NCBI GenBank assembly: GCA_016699535.1
Contig: CP064980.1
Coordinates: forward strand, 2,860,001-2,924,000
From: Myxococcales bacterium
Lineage (GTDB): Bacteria > Myxococcota_A > Polyangia > Polyangiales > GCA-016699535
Direction of reading: 5' to 3'
DNA length: 64,000 nucleotides
Shown here: positions 36,376 through 47,451 of the stretch, piece by piece
Layout of the letters: every line of letters starts with the position of its first letter
Numbering within the stretch: position 1 is the first letter of the stretch
Translations under genes and position numbers: made by a program
The notes under the pieces: model-generated
The model's database searches: none
What the model saw: the letters and a program-made list of their open reading frames with translations, nothing else
What the model was told of the DNA's origin: nothing

Positions 36376-37896
36376 TTACCAGGGATAAAACAGTGATGAA
36401 AAACGGCCGTCGCGAGGTACCTTGTACTTCACGCCGGCTTTTTTTCGGATCACGGCTACGTTATCTTCATGCCACAACGGCACAACAGGTAAATCCTGAG
36501 CCAATAACTTCTGAATGTGGACATATATCGCTCGACGCTCCTCAAGGTCTGGGGTTTCTACGCCTTGCCTAAACAGAGAATCCACCATCGAGTTTCGGTA
36601 TCGCCAACGGTTTGCGCCACTGTTACCCGTCTCGGGAATACGCGACGAATCGAAGAACCAGCTTAGCACGTGCGGTTCAAACACTTCGGGAATACTTAAG
36701 ATGCAAAGATCAAAACGTCCTTTGCCAAGATCGTCAAACAAGGTTGGGGCTTCGCTGGGCCAGACCTCAACGGAAAAACCCACACGCTCCAACATCGCTG
36801 CAACAGCGCGCGCGATGGACAAGCGAAAGCGATCGGTACTGGTACGCAACCGTAAAAAGCGTTGCTCTTTTTGATCCGGCAGCGCCTCCGCGAGCAAATG
36901 CCTAGCTAAACCAGGGTCGAAATCGTAGTCGGGCAAGCTATCGCTGTGGGCCCAGTGTCCCGCCGGAATTAAACTTTTTGCCAGAGATGCGCGCCCCCCA
37001 AATTTTGTCTCGATGAGGAGTGCACGATCGATTCCGTATGCGATTGCTTGCCGAACGCGATGATCATTGAAGATTTTTCTTTGCAGATTCAGGCCTAAAT
37101 AGGTCGTGCTCACACTGCTATTACTCTTGACCTCAAAGCGCTTATCCTTCGAAAACAAGGGCACGAGAAGCGGAGGTATCGTATTGAGCGCTAAATCCGC
37201 AACGCCGGCCTGCAATCGCAAGGCGCGCGTATTGTCATCACGCACTACAACAAACTCAAGGCTCTGCGGAAGGCTTTGCGACAGATTCCAAAATTCCTTT
37301 CGGCATAGGTAGATTCGCTGTCGTTGATTGTGACAAATTCGATAGGGCCCCGAAGCCACGATTGTACGAAAAATCAGCCAGGTTCATTTTCTTTCACGGT
37401 AGCGGCTTGAAAGAACCGGTAGCTCAAGATCCGTCAGAAAAGGCGCATGAGCCTCTTTAAGTTCAAAAATCACCGCATGCGAATCGACAACTGCGATTCT
37501 TTGTATATTCTGATAACTTTGCGCGTACCTGCTTTGCAACCGAGGGTCGGCAATGCTTTCAAAGGTAGCCACGACATCATGCGCATCTAACGCTGAGCCA
37601 TCACTAAAACGCAGTCCTTTTTTCAAACGGACTAAATAGCGAACAGGGCTTAGCACTTGCACGCTTTGCGCAAGTTGATTTGTGACTTCAAGAGAAAAAG
37701 GATCGATGCTTACAAGCGAGGCAAAAACGAGGCGAGAGATTTTCAAGCTATAGGCATCCGCCACAAAACGCGGATCGATTTCCTGCAGCTCTGTGGGAAT
37801 AAGCATGCGAAAAGCTGGCGCATCTTGTGTTCGATGCGATGAATCTTTACAACTCATGCAACACAAGAAAAGCGCAAAAAGATGAATCAAACGCAT
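36376..37896 (-). CDS. Family-5 solute-binding lipoprotein (in-frame TGA)
   Basis: Periplasmic peptide/nickel-type binding protein of ABC importers. Start at 37896 gives the lipoprotein signal RLIHLFALFLCCMSC. The family text includes LIPTELQEIDPRFVADAYSL, LRFSDGSALDAHDVVATFES (about 95-114), VASGPYRI (about 180) and DHRVRQAIAYGIDRALLIET (about 270). A TGA at 37384-37386 interrupts the gene while the frame stays the same on both sides; it is either a base error, a compensated double indel or a real nonsense mutation. No permease gene is adjacent. The start overlaps the divergent dacB start by 15 bases. Confidence 0.78.
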
Positions 37897-39337
37897 CGAC
37901 GACACCAATTTCACTTCCACCTTATCATTAGCCTGTGGCTGTGCGTTGCCATGCACAGCGAAGCCGCGGCAAACGACGCCGACCTCGCAGCAACGCTACG
38001 AAACACTATCCGAGAATCTCGCCTCGCAGCAAGCACAGGAGTCAGTCTCGTGGAAGCCGCCAGCGGACGTAGCTTGTTTGCCTATCGTGACCAAGAACTC
38101 TTCAGTCCTGCCTCGAACGTCAAAATCCTTACCGCGCATGCGCTTTTGAAGGCATTGGGCCCTGGTTTTAGAATACGAAGCTCTGCCCATGGCCATGTGC
38201 ACAAGCAGCGCATCGAGGGCGGATTGTTTTTCGCAAGCGAGGGAGACCCAAGCCTAGATACTGAGGATTTTCTTAGTTTAGGCTCTACACTAAGACAATT
38301 AGGGATCACGGACATCGATCGTCTTATCCTTGATCAGTCGTACTTTGACTCGGAGACCTTGCCTCCGGCCTTTGATCAACAACCTAACGAGGATGCTGCT
38401 TTTCGCGCACCGGTTGGCGCTGTTTCGGTCAATGCCAATGCTTATGGCATCCGAATCACTCCTTCGTCGACCTTGGAGCAACAACCAAAAGTTCAAGTTT
38501 CGATTCCCGGCTACCTTCGCATCAGCAACCAACTTGTCTCAAGCCCTGGCAAAAGCGCTAACATTACAAGCAAGCAACACGCGTGCGGCAACTATCTTTG
38601 CCTCCAGCTCACTGGAAAAGTTGGCACGCATGCATCGGAGCAGATTCTTCGACGCCGCATCAACCATCCCGGTCTCGCTGCAGGCTGGACACTCATCGAA
38701 AGCCTCCGGCAGCTTGGCATTTGCGTAAAGCATCCCATACCCTTGTTTGGAACACGCCCCTCAGACCCCCACTCTTTGGGAGAAAAGCTCGGCGCCGCTC
38801 TCGATTTTGCTTTATCCGCTTGGCAAAGACAGCAGCAATTTCACTGCTGAAATGTTGCTCAAAGTACTCGGCGCGCAAGTTGGTGGATTGCCAGGAACAA
38901 GCGAAAAAGGTCTAGCCGTGGTGCGCTCCTTACTGGGTTCGCCAGAAAAAGAAACACTCATCAATGGCTCAGGGCTTTTTAGCGGCAATCTTCTCAGCCC
39001 GCGTACACTTAGCCAGACACTTGAACGGACGCTAGCTCAACCGAACTTCTCGCCAGAATTCATCTCGCAACTTTCCCGAGCTGGCGAAGATGGCACGCTC
39101 TATCGAAGACTGAAAAACCTACCGACGAAAGTTAGTCTTCGCGCAAAAACAGGCACCTTGTTTGATGCGGTCGCACTAAGCGGAGTGATCTTTCTTGAGG
39201 ACAACCATTCATCCTGGGTATTTAGTATTCTGATCAACGACGTGAAGGGACGTTATGCAGCAGCTCGCTCGCTTAGCGATCGACTCGTTAGGCACATGGC
39301 GGCCTTCGCAGCAAAACAGCAGCTCGGCGCTCCCTAG
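37882..39337 (+). CDS. dacB: D-Ala-D-Ala carboxypeptidase/endopeptidase, PBP4 type (frameshifted)
   Basis: Periplasmic class-C penicillin-binding protein that trims or cuts peptidoglycan cross-links. A signal peptide (FHLIISLWLCVAMHSEAAA) comes first. Catalytic SxxK is FSPASNVKILTAHAL (about 75), the SxN-like element is LINGSGLFSGNLLSPRTL (about 360), and KTG lies in LRAKTGTLFDAVALSG (about 425). The frame breaks near 38785-38792 in GAGAAAAGC; the downstream frame resumes with SSAPLSILLYPLGKDSSNF and SNFTAEMLLKVLG, exactly the family order. An A-run indel is the simplest cause. The gene is convergent with the sigma-factor gene. Confidence 0.87.
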
Positions 39338-39392
39338 AGCGGGCTGTTCAGTTTCACTCCGAAATCTTCGGCCTGGGTTTACGAGCTAGTTT

Positions 39393-40730
39393 CTAGTCTC
39401 GAATCTGTTTTCGTATTTTGCCAAGCGCTTGCTCTTGGAGCTGCCTGATGCGTTCCCGAGACAAATTATATTTATCGCCGATTTCTTTTAGGGTAAGCTC
39501 TTCGCCTTCATCCAAACCAAAGCGCCATCGTAAAATGCGTGCTTCCATTGGAGTGAGTGTTTCGAGCAAACGACGCACTTCTTCGCTCCAACTCTGGTTC
39601 ACCACACTATCGTAGGGAGATACAGCATCTTCATCTTCAAGAAAATCGATAAACTTTCGGCCATCTTCATCGTTGACGGAGCGGTCAAGGGAATAAGGAG
39701 CTTCACTCCAATAGCTTTTGATCTTATCAAGCTTGTCCGTGGTAAGACCTGTTTCCTCTGCCAGTTCTATTCTGGATGGTTCACGACCGGTGCGCGAGGA
39801 AATCTGCTGCTTCGCTCGAGCAACGCGATTGTAGGTATCGAGCATGTGAACAGGAATGCGCACAGCACGGCCTTTGTCAGCAAGGGCCCGGCTAATAGCA
39901 TGCCGAATCCACCAAGAAGCATAGGTACTGAAACGATAGCCCCGTGTATGGTCGAAGCGCTCGACGGCCTTCATCAAACCAATATTACCTTCTTGGATCA
40001 AGTCGATAAGCGGAAGACGCCCCTTGTTGTAGCGTCGTGCAATCGAAACCACTAAGCGCAGATTCGCTGCCACAAAGTTGTTTTTGGAGACTTTTTGCGC
40101 CCGGCGCGCTGTGGCCACACCTGCAAGGTAGTGACGGAAGGCTTGGGTAATGCGAACCTCATCGCCCACCAAATCAAGCTCCATTGCGTTGTATCCAGCC
40201 AAGCGATGCACTGCAAAATCAGCTTCGACGATAACATTACGATCGGAATCAAGGATACGTAATTTGCGCGCAAGCTCCAAGACTAAGGTATTCCAACGCT
40301 TTTGAGATTTGGTAGCGACCCTACCAGTTTTGCTAGACTTTAGGATTTTGCGAAGGCCCTCAATTTCACTTGGAAACGCCTCGCATTCGGCAAGCGCTTT
40401 TTCAAGCACAAGCGCAACCGTTTCATAAGCGGCTGGATAAGCGAGCAGTGCTTGCCAATATTCAATCTCGAGACGCTCGACTTCTTTTGCGGCTGTGACC
40501 TCTTCCTCTGGCGTAAGCACCCGGTGCAGGGACATGTCTCGAAAATAGCGCGAGAGCATCGTGCTGCGACCGCCGTAGCGCTCCATGTCGCGCATGGCAG
40601 TGCGCGCTTCTGCTCCAGCGTCATTGAGCTCGGCTTCACTGGGACCATCAGGGGAATAACTGAGCGTCTTCTTATTTTTAGGAAGATCACTTTCCTTTCT
40701 TTGTCTAGCAGCTTGGGCACGTCGGGGCAT
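39393..40730 (-). CDS. Sigma-70 family RNA polymerase sigma factor
   Basis: A 445-residue sigma factor of the RpoD/RpoS/RpoH branch. A basic N terminus is followed by region 1.2 (STMLSRYFRDMSLHRVLTPE, about 55-75), a non-conserved insertion (about 95-200), and region 2 (NLRLVVSIARRYNKGRLPLI, DLIQEGNIGLMKAVERFDHT, YRFSTYASWWIRHAISRALA; about 222-280). Region 3 (GREPSRIELAEETGLTTDKL) and region 4 (LRWRFGLDEGEELTLKEIGD, NLSRERIRQLQEQALGKIRK) complete it. The insertion between 1.2 and 2 and the absence of a long acidic region 1.1 suggest an alternative rather than the housekeeping factor. The frame is intact. Confidence 0.9.
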   Translation of the reverse strand: MPRRAQAARQRKESDLPKNKKTLSYSPDGPSEAELNDAGAEARTAMRDMERYGGRSTMLSRYFRDMSLHRVLTPEEEVTAAKEVERLEIEYWQALLAYPAAYETVALVLEKALAECEAFPSEIEGLRKILKSSKTGRVATKSQKRWNTLVLELARKLRILDSDRNVIVEADFAVHRLAGYNAMELDLVGDEVRITQAFRHYLAGVATARRAQKVSKNNFVAANLRLVVSIARRYNKGRLPLIDLIQEGNIGLMKAVERFDHTRGYRFSTYASWWIRHAISRALADKGRAVRIPVHMLDTYNRVARAKQQISSRTGREPSRIELAEETGLTTDKLDKIKSYWSEAPYSLDRSVNDEDGRKFIDFLEDEDAVSPYDSVVNQSWSEEVRRLLETLTPMEARILRWRFGLDEGEELTLKEIGDKYNLSRERIRQLQEQALGKIRKQIRD

Positions 40731-40899
40731 TTTGACCTCGGATAGTTCTGCGATACAGTTCGCGTTATTGGTACAACGATCCAGCTCGCTCTATTTATTC
40801 CCCTCGATGGAAACTTTTTTCTGGAACGTTGCGAACTTCAAAACCATGTGCAATTTCCATACCGTACATGCATTGACAAAACCTTCTCCTGCGTAAAGC

Positions 40900-40992
40900 G
40901 TGTAAGTTCAACACCTTACACTTCATACCGGGACCTGCATCCAAGACAGGATCCCCGCGCAGTGATACACTTTGTCCCCACACCTGGGGACA
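40900..40992. promoter_or_regulatory. Two perfect inverted repeats in a 338-base gap
   Basis: GTGTAAG (40900-40906) and CTTACAC (40915-40921) form one 7-bp dyad; TGTCCCCA (40973-40980) and TGGGGACA (40985-40992) form an 8-bp dyad with a 4-base spacer. They lie between the divergent sigma-factor gene (start 40730) and the ABC exporter gene (start 41069), with a TTGACA hexamer at 40873-40878. Operators for one or both genes are likely; no gene is seen in 40731-41068. Confidence 0.4.
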
Positions 40993-41068
40993 ACTAGCCC
41001 CAATTGCAGTAGATGTAGGGGACTCTGGTACCTAACCATCAACCCATCACGCTCATTGTTGCGCTACA

Positions 41069-42883
41069 ATGCAAGTTTACCCTAGGCATAGCTCTACTCA
41101 GCCCTTGAATTCATGGCGACTTATCGCAAGCCTGCTGAGACCCCACCTCCGGCTGATGCTCTACAGTACTGCTGCTATGTTGGTTGCTGCGGGGTGCACA
41201 ACCGCTTATGCCTGGCTTGCTGGACCTGCACTGGCGTGGTTCGCAGGGAAACAAGGCCTAACAGCTTTGCCCGATATTTTCTCCCTCCTTAACAACTGGA
41301 TCGAGCCGGTGGTGGCGCTTGCGCTATTGCTCACTTTGCTCGCCCTTTTGCGCTCTTTTGCGCAATACTGCCAACAGATCAGCACAGCACAACTCGCGGA
41401 ACGCGCCACCTGTGACCTGCGACATCGTCTCTTTGATCACTTGCTTCGTCTTCATCCCGCCGCCCTGCGAAGCGAGCGTGCAGGAAGTTTAGCAAGCCGG
41501 CTCGGGATCGACGTTGTACAAACACAAAGCCTCATTGGCGTGAGCCTGGTCAATCTGCTGCGCGATTTTATCACCGCGCTTAGTCTTTCTGGCTTGCTTT
41601 TTTATCTGCAGCCTTTTTTGGCACTGGCCCTCCTTATTGTCGTTCCGGCAGTTGCAGCTCTGGTGGCGCGCATCGCCCTTAGTTTGCGAAAACGCCATGT
41701 CAAAGCGGGGCAAAGCCGTTCTGACTTCCTCGCGCTGAGCAGCGAGTTAGCTCGGAACGTCTTATTGCTTCGTAGCTTTCAGTCGGAGACTTTTTCAAGG
41801 AACGTTTCTCTAAACGTGCGTATCGACTCCTGAAGATGAACTGAAAATCGCTCGACTCGGCTCCCTTACGGGGCCGCTAATCGAAACCCTTAGCGCCATG
41901 TGCGTTGCAACCGCTTTGCTGCTTTCGAGCAGTGGCCTTCAAAGCTTGGCCATTGCCGAATCCGATTTCATCTCTTTTTTCGCTGCAGCCTTTTTTCTCT
42001 ATCGCCCACTGACGCGTTTCAGCCTTATGGTCCAAGCGAGTGCCGCTGGCTTTGCTGCCCTGGATCGCATTCAAGAGTTGCTGTCTAAGCCAAGCCACGC
42101 AGAAGGACACGAAGCGAAAGAAGCTCGAGAACTTTCTGAAAAGGCCGCCCTCCGTGTTGAGAATCTCAATGCCGGATATCACGACAAAGCTGTCTTAAAA
42201 AACATAAGCTTCAAGGTCGAGCAAGGACAGACTCTTGCTATAGTCGGCAGCAGTGGCGCAGGGAAAGTTCACTATTTGCAGCGTTGCTTGGCCATCTCAC
42301 GCTGACCATGGAACCATTGGCTACGCAAACCATGAACTCGACGCGGAACAAGATCAACAATGGCGTGGTTACTTTTCCGGCTTCCTCAAACCCGCAAGTC
42401 ATTAGTGGCACGGTCCATGAAAATATCACCATGGGAGCCGTTGAACAAAGCGAAAAGCGCGCCCAAGAGATTCTTATGCGTTGTGGGGGCAGGAGTCTTA
42501 TGGGCAGTCTTGGAGCGGGCCTTGATACCCGTATTGGCGAAGAAGGGCATGTGCTTTCCTACGGGGAAAGCCAGCGCATCTGTATCGCCCGCACGCTGTT
42601 TCGCGAAGCTTGCATTTACCTCTTTGATGAGCCTACAGCTCCTCTCGATGGACCGACGGAACACGAATTCGCCATAGCGCTGAGCGAGCTCAAACAAGAA
42701 CGCCCTCAGGCCATCGCGCTACTCGCTTCACACCGTCTTAGCACTGTTCTCCTTGCCGACTGGGTGCTCGTTCTAGAACAAGGCCAGTTGGCCGAGCAAG
42801 GCAGCCCAAAGGAGCTTTGGGCAAAAGGCGCTGCGTTTTATGATCTCTTTGCTGAACAAATCCCTAAAGGCTTTACATCGTGA
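41069..42883 (+). CDS. ABC exporter, fused permease and ATPase (several frameshifts)
   Basis: MsbA/lipid-A-type half transporter. The N-terminal permease has at least five hydrophobic segments (LMLYSTAAMLVAAGCTTAYA, PVVALALLLTLLALLRSFAQ, LQPFLALALLIVVPAVAALV). The ATPase follows from about residue 355: ALRVENLNAGYHDKAVLKNI, Walker A GSSGAGK at 42247-42266, signature YGESQRICIARTLF where LSGGQ is replaced by LSYGE, and Walker B ACIYLFDEPTAPLDG. Breaks occur near 41793, 41834, 42264-42266, 42300 and 42400; the one in Walker A is cured by one A (GKSSLFAALLGH). With about five breaks this is the most damaged gene in the window, so true decay cannot be excluded. Confidence 0.78.
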
Positions 42884-45153
42884 ACAACCCATATTTTAGT
42901 CGAATTTTATTCCCTATCATCGTTGCCATGTCAGCTGTGATCGCCACACCGGTGTTTGCACAAGCGAGCTTTGAAAAACGGGTCTCGCTTGCCCGCGACA
43001 TAACACACAGCCTTCGCTTCGTTGAAACAAAAAGTGGTATTCAAATCGTGTCGGGTTCTGTATCGCGCGACGTACCGGTTCCAATCGAAACGCCTGTCAC
43101 CCTCCAAAGCAGGCCTGTTGATGCTCGCTCCTTTGCCATCACGCTCGATTTTCACTCAACCGCATCCTCCTATGGTGTAATCCTTTTACTAATAAACAAC
43201 ACATCGAAGTGGTTGTGGTCCGGTTCGCTGGATTATACTGGGCCGGAACACGCGAGGTGGCGATGGCGGATGGACTGGCTCGACACCAAGCCTTTCCCGA
43301 CACTTCGCGTCGCAAAACAGTACAGCAACGCTGCATCCTGCGGCGCTATTGCCGCGCTCAGCGAAGCGCGTTTGCTAAGCAAAAACAGCCACACACTGGA
43401 AAAAGCCAAGCCATCCGCGCAAGGTCTACCTTTGCTGGACGAAGTTCAAACTCTGAGAAGCATACCGAATCCAGGCTTTGCAAAGGTCGCCGAAGGACCA
43501 GCGCTATGGTCAATGGCATCGGATGAGCACAGCGATTCAAATCTGTTGATTTTCGATTGGCGGTCCGAGCATTGGCCTATACCGGCCTTTTTACTGGAAG
43601 CCAAGGTCCAGCATCCCGCAGGACACCTGTTGTTCGTAGACCAAAGTGGCCGGGGCTACCAATATGACATGGATACTTCGAGCCCCTTTCCGCTTTGGCT
43701 AGAAGCGCAGACGGCCCTATCAACCCGATGCATCGCTTTGTTTTGGCAAGGCGCAGGCAGCTTTCCTTATTCCCTTCGCGCCCTGTCACAGCTTCATGCA
43801 AGCGGTGGACTGCAGCTGCTTATCGAGGCGCTTGATGCACCCGGTAGCCGAGGAAGTGAAGCCGCTCGTATCTTAGACAGCTGGGATGACGCATTGATAC
43901 CGAGTCTCAAGAAACACTGGCCACAACTCTCAACGAGAGCACGACGACGCCTTATTCCGGTGCTTGCGCGTCGCGCAACACAGCAAGCTGAAGCATTGGA
44001 TCTGTTGGCTGAACTTGCCGAAGCATCGGACTTATCGCTTGCGCATCGCGCCTTTGCAGCCATTGAAGCTCTTCCACCCGAAAACACGCTCGAAGCTCTA
44101 CTGTTGCTGATCAAACACGATGCACCAACCCAAGAGCAAGCCCTCCGCAGCATCGCGAGGCATCCTTCAAAAAAGGCTTTGCCTTTCTTAGTGAAGTATT
44201 TATTTTCTGCTGACAACTATGCGAAACCAACGGTGCGTAAGGCCATCCGATCAAGCTGTGCACAAGACATAAGTTTTTGCGCCCAAAGCATTGAAGAGTC
44301 CGTGGCCCGAGACAAAGCAAGCCCTCCTGCAAGGGCAGTTTCTAACCTTGGCACTCGCGCCTTTGGTCACGATGCACGATACACTCCCTGCCGTTGTTTG
44401 GCCTCGAGCTAAGCTCGGCTGATTTCGCAAGCTATTACTACAGAATTAAGGCTGCATTTTAAAGGCAGTCCGGCACTGAAAACTGGCTGGCCAAACAGCA
44501 AGTTCCGATAAACACGGATGCTGCGTAACGAAGCGCTGCAAAGCCTCGCCCAGCTCAACTTCCAGCGCTTGAAACACGAAGCGCTTCATGCGCTAAACGA
44601 TTCCTATCCACGCACGCGCGTGCTTGCGATTCAGTTGCTGCGAAATGAAAAAGACGCTGTGCTTCCCATTGCAAAGCTTGCGCGTCACGATCCATGGCCC
44701 ATGGTCCGTGCCTCGGCGATGAACGCCCTTGCTGAACACAAGGCTGCTTTACCATTGCTGCAAAAAGGGCTTAGCGATCCCTATACAGAAGTCCGCCTCG
44801 AAGCAGTCCACGCATTACGCAAAAGCAAAGCGATGGTTGCATGGCCCAAGATACGCGAACGCTTACTATCGGACGATGAAGATCTCTCGGTACGTTTGGC
44901 CTGCGTGGATTTTGTTTTCGGCCTTTGCATCACGCAAGCATCCGATCTGCTCATTGACTTAACGAAGCAAGGCATGCGCCCATCGGCGAGCGAACACGCC
45001 AAAACACTGTCATGGGCTGCGCTTCAAGCTGCCTGGCATCTGGGAAGCATCAGCCCCGAAACCGCCGCGAAGCTGGATCTCACAAAGCATGCCCTGCAGT
45101 TGCTACGCGCCAGCACCCCCACTGGCTGCTCGCAAGCCAAAGGCGAAAATTAG
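42880..45153 (+). CDS. Secreted HEAT-repeat protein (frameshifted)
   Basis: A signal peptide (LFPIIVAMSAVIATPVFAQ) precedes an N-terminal beta domain (about 30-300) and at least six HEAT-type helical repeats (AHRAFAAIEALPPENTLEAL, LNALHALNDSYPRTRVLAIQ-type units, LPLLQKGLSDPYTEVRLEAV). The frame changes between about 44320 and 44518: the upstream frame ends at 44412, and an overlapping reading QALLQGQFLTLALAPLVTMH continues the sense before the ORF from 44518. The gene starts 4 bases before the exporter stop. Likely a periplasmic scaffold; partner unknown. Confidence 0.7.
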
Positions 45154-45224
45154 CTATTTTTTAGAGAAAGCAAAGTCTTTACCTGCAAACTTTTAAGCCG
45201 CAGCAGGGGTATGAGAATTGCCCT

Positions 45225-45812
45225 ATGAAAACACTTTCTATCGGACTTGTCGGTCTTCTATTAACCTTGCTCGCTGCTTGCGATAAGGGCAGCGGCGCTG
45301 AAGTTGAAAAACTGGCAGACATCCAACCTAACCTGCCTCAAGTACCCACGCTCCCGCCCCCGCCTTTCCCAGTTCAGTATTCGGATCAAAGCTACAGCGT
45401 TTACGGCTTACGTAAAAAGCTTCGCAACGTCATTGATACCGACGTCGAAGTCACTGGCTACATTGTTAATATTTATGAGCCAGACCCCTGTCCCAAAGGA
45501 GAGACCTGCCCTCCACCACGTGCACCTCACATTTGGCTAGCAGACAAAGCTGATGAGCAGGACAAAGAACAATGGATCCGTGTTGGCGGTTACGCTGAAA
45601 ACCACGAGGAGATAGAAAAAGCGATTCGTGGGCCGAAGCAAAAAATCGATCCTGAATCCGGTATGATTCCCATCCCCACCGATTTTGCGGTCGGGGCTAA
45701 AATCAAAGTCAAAGCTAACTTCACGCACGTTTCAGGAACGGGTTTCAATGATGCTGCAGGATTGCTCGACTACCGCGGCCATGAAACCTTATCGGGAGGC
45801 CGTACGGGCTGA
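45225..45812 (+). CDS. Lipoprotein of unknown function
   Basis: Signal and lipobox MKTLSIGLVGLLLTLLAAC are clear. A proline-rich stretch (VPTLPPPPFPVQ) is followed by a compact domain of about 130 residues: YGLRKKLRNVIDTDVEVTGY, VNIYEPDPCPKGETCPPPRA with a cysteine pair, and AKIKVKANFTHVSGTGF. The pattern 'effect on X ... VEVTGYIVNIYE ... IKVKANF' resembles OB-fold (tRNA_anti-like) domains of outer-membrane lipoproteins, which I offer only as a guess. The frame is intact. Confidence 0.72.
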   Translation: MKTLSIGLVGLLLTLLAACDKGSGAEVEKLADIQPNLPQVPTLPPPPFPVQYSDQSYSVYGLRKKLRNVIDTDVEVTGYIVNIYEPDPCPKGETCPPPRAPHIWLADKADEQDKEQWIRVGGYAENHEEIEKAIRGPKQKIDPESGMIPIPTDFAVGAKIKVKANFTHVSGTGFNDAAGLLDYRGHETLSGGRTG

Positions 45813-45941
45813 AAGGTACGCAGCGCAACACGTTGCTTTTTGGACCCCCTAAGCACACAACGTTGAAGCCTACTTGGCGCATTGCGATATAATCTGCAGT
45901 ATTGTTATGTTTTTTGAATGCGTTTTGCATATACATCGAGG

Positions 45942-46848
45942 ATGCAACGAAAACATTCCTTTGTCGGACTTTGCTTTTTCTCAGTACAAGCTGCGCTCTT
46001 CAAAGCGATAACGAACTCGATACGTCGCAATCGAGTGGTTTTCCCTTTCAGAGAACGAACACAACAAGGAGACCCTCTACGCTACGATTTATGCCGAACA
46101 TGGCAAGTTCGCCCCAGAGAACATAGAGGCTTCGCCAACACTGCGGGAAGAAGACGCTGAACACATCGGTGCTCACGTTTTGTTCCTTCCCCTTACGAAC
46201 GAACTAAGAGCTGTACTGCAGCTACCAACTAAGCACGAATGCTGACAGTAGCGAAACACAACTTTGGCTGAACTATGCATACATCGCGGGACAAAGCGGA
46301 CCGTACTACAGCTGTGACCTTTCAAGCCTTGAAAGTGAACGTGAACCAAACGACGCCATCGATCACGCTATCGTACTGAGCCCCGATGCTCTTTACGATG
46401 ACACAAACAAATATTTTGAAATCTACGGCTATTTTTCTGACACCGACGAGACCGACGTCTATCGCATTGATGTTTCCGACTACGCAGACAGCATCAACTC
46501 GACAGGCAATCCAACCCTTTTCGCTCGAGCCGTTTGGGGCGAAGATTTCACAACAACCGTTGCCAACACAACCGTCACCGCCGCTTGCGAAGACAGCGAT
46601 GCAACAAAACACTTCGCTGCTCTACGACAGGTAAGCTGTACACGCCTTTGCGCCAAGAACAATGTGATCTGGTGGGTGATGCAAAGGTCTATGCCATGCT
46701 TGATTGCGCATGGCGCGCTTTTGATAACGGAAGTTTTTTCATCACGGCTCCCAAACCCGAAGGCATCGATACAAGCACCCCTTACCGCCTTAGTGTGACC
46801 GTCGATGATTCATTTTTCATCGATAATCCAAACAGTGACAAACCATAG
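45942..46848 (+). CDS. Lipoprotein with PPC-type domain, broken into four or more frames
   Basis: Stepping between frames reads one coherent protein of about 300 residues. One extra A in the run at 45950-45953 turns the start into MQRKTFLCRTLLFLSTSC, a lipoprotein signal. The next frames give SENEHNKETLYATIYAEHGK, SETQLWLNYAYIAGQSGPYY, then the PPC-domain opening ESEREPNDAIDHAIVLSPDA and YFEIYGYFSDTDETDVYRID, and finally RLSVTVDDSFFIDNPNS to the stop at 46848. PPC domains fold as beta sandwiches in secreted proteins. Breaks lie near 45953, 46040, 46225 and 46628. Sequencing error and genuine decay are both possible; coding sense over 900 bases favours error. Confidence 0.6.
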
Positions 46849-46896
46849 AGAACTGCTGGACGTTGAGAACAGAATGCAAACCCACGGGTAAAGTGA

Positions 46897-47451
46897 TCAC
46901 GGGATGGCTTGGTCTTCAAAATATGCGCTGCCTGGCTTTTTCAGCGTTGAGAGGAAATCGCTAGGCGCAACAAAAACAGTCTCGCTATCGTCGACGTTAA
47001 CATAAACACCCTGAGCACGCACATCGTCGTTACCGATGCGTACCGTTCGCCAGCTTTTACCAACGCGGTAGCGCACGGTGAGTCTTGGGGCATCAAAACC
47101 CAACGCATGGCGATCGGCGGCATCGACATCTTCTAATCGCCGAAGAGCTTCCGTCCACTCCAATGTCGCCAACAGCGAATCTATCGCATCGCGATTTGGT
47201 TTTTTTATCTTCGGCCGCTTTAGTGACCAAGTAGGTTGCGCTGTATTGCTTTGATGCTGCTCGAACAAAAGTCGCTCGCCATCGTACGTGAGATCAATCT
47301 CGCTCACGTGCTTGAGAACAAAGTCAGGAAGCAGAGTTGTTTCTCGACCCTCGAGCTCACTGTCGCTAAGCGTATGACGTTCGAACATGACAATGTAGGC
47401 AATAATTGCGGCAAAAAATGCCAACAGTGGCAAGTTTAGCCGCCAATTCAT
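46897..47451 (-). CDS. DUF4340-domain protein
   Basis: Start at the ATG at 47451, overlapping the GldG stop by four bases; one N-terminal membrane helix (LNLPLLAFFAAIIAYIVMFE) anchors a periplasmic domain. SEIDLTYDGERLLFEQ, WTEALRRLEDVDAADRHALG and RLTVRYRVGKSWRTVRIGN match the DUF4340 pattern. Such proteins regularly follow GldA-F-G type ABC genes; their function is unknown. At 184 residues it is shorter than many relatives. Confidence 0.8.
   Translation of the reverse strand: MNWRLNLPLLAFFAAIIAYIVMFERHTLSDSELEGRETTLLPDFVLKHVSEIDLTYDGERLLFEQHQSNTAQPTWSLKRPKIKKPNRDAIDSLLATLEWTEALRRLEDVDAADRHALGFDAPRLTVRYRVGKSWRTVRIGNDDVRAQGVYVNVDDSETVFVAPSDFLSTLKKPGSAYFEDQAIP

Noticed and set aside
41069..42883. 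True pseudogene status of the ABC exporter
   Set aside because: It has the most breaks, but each section is well conserved and at least one (Walker A) is a one-base homopolymer loss. Decay cannot be excluded, yet it is not shown.
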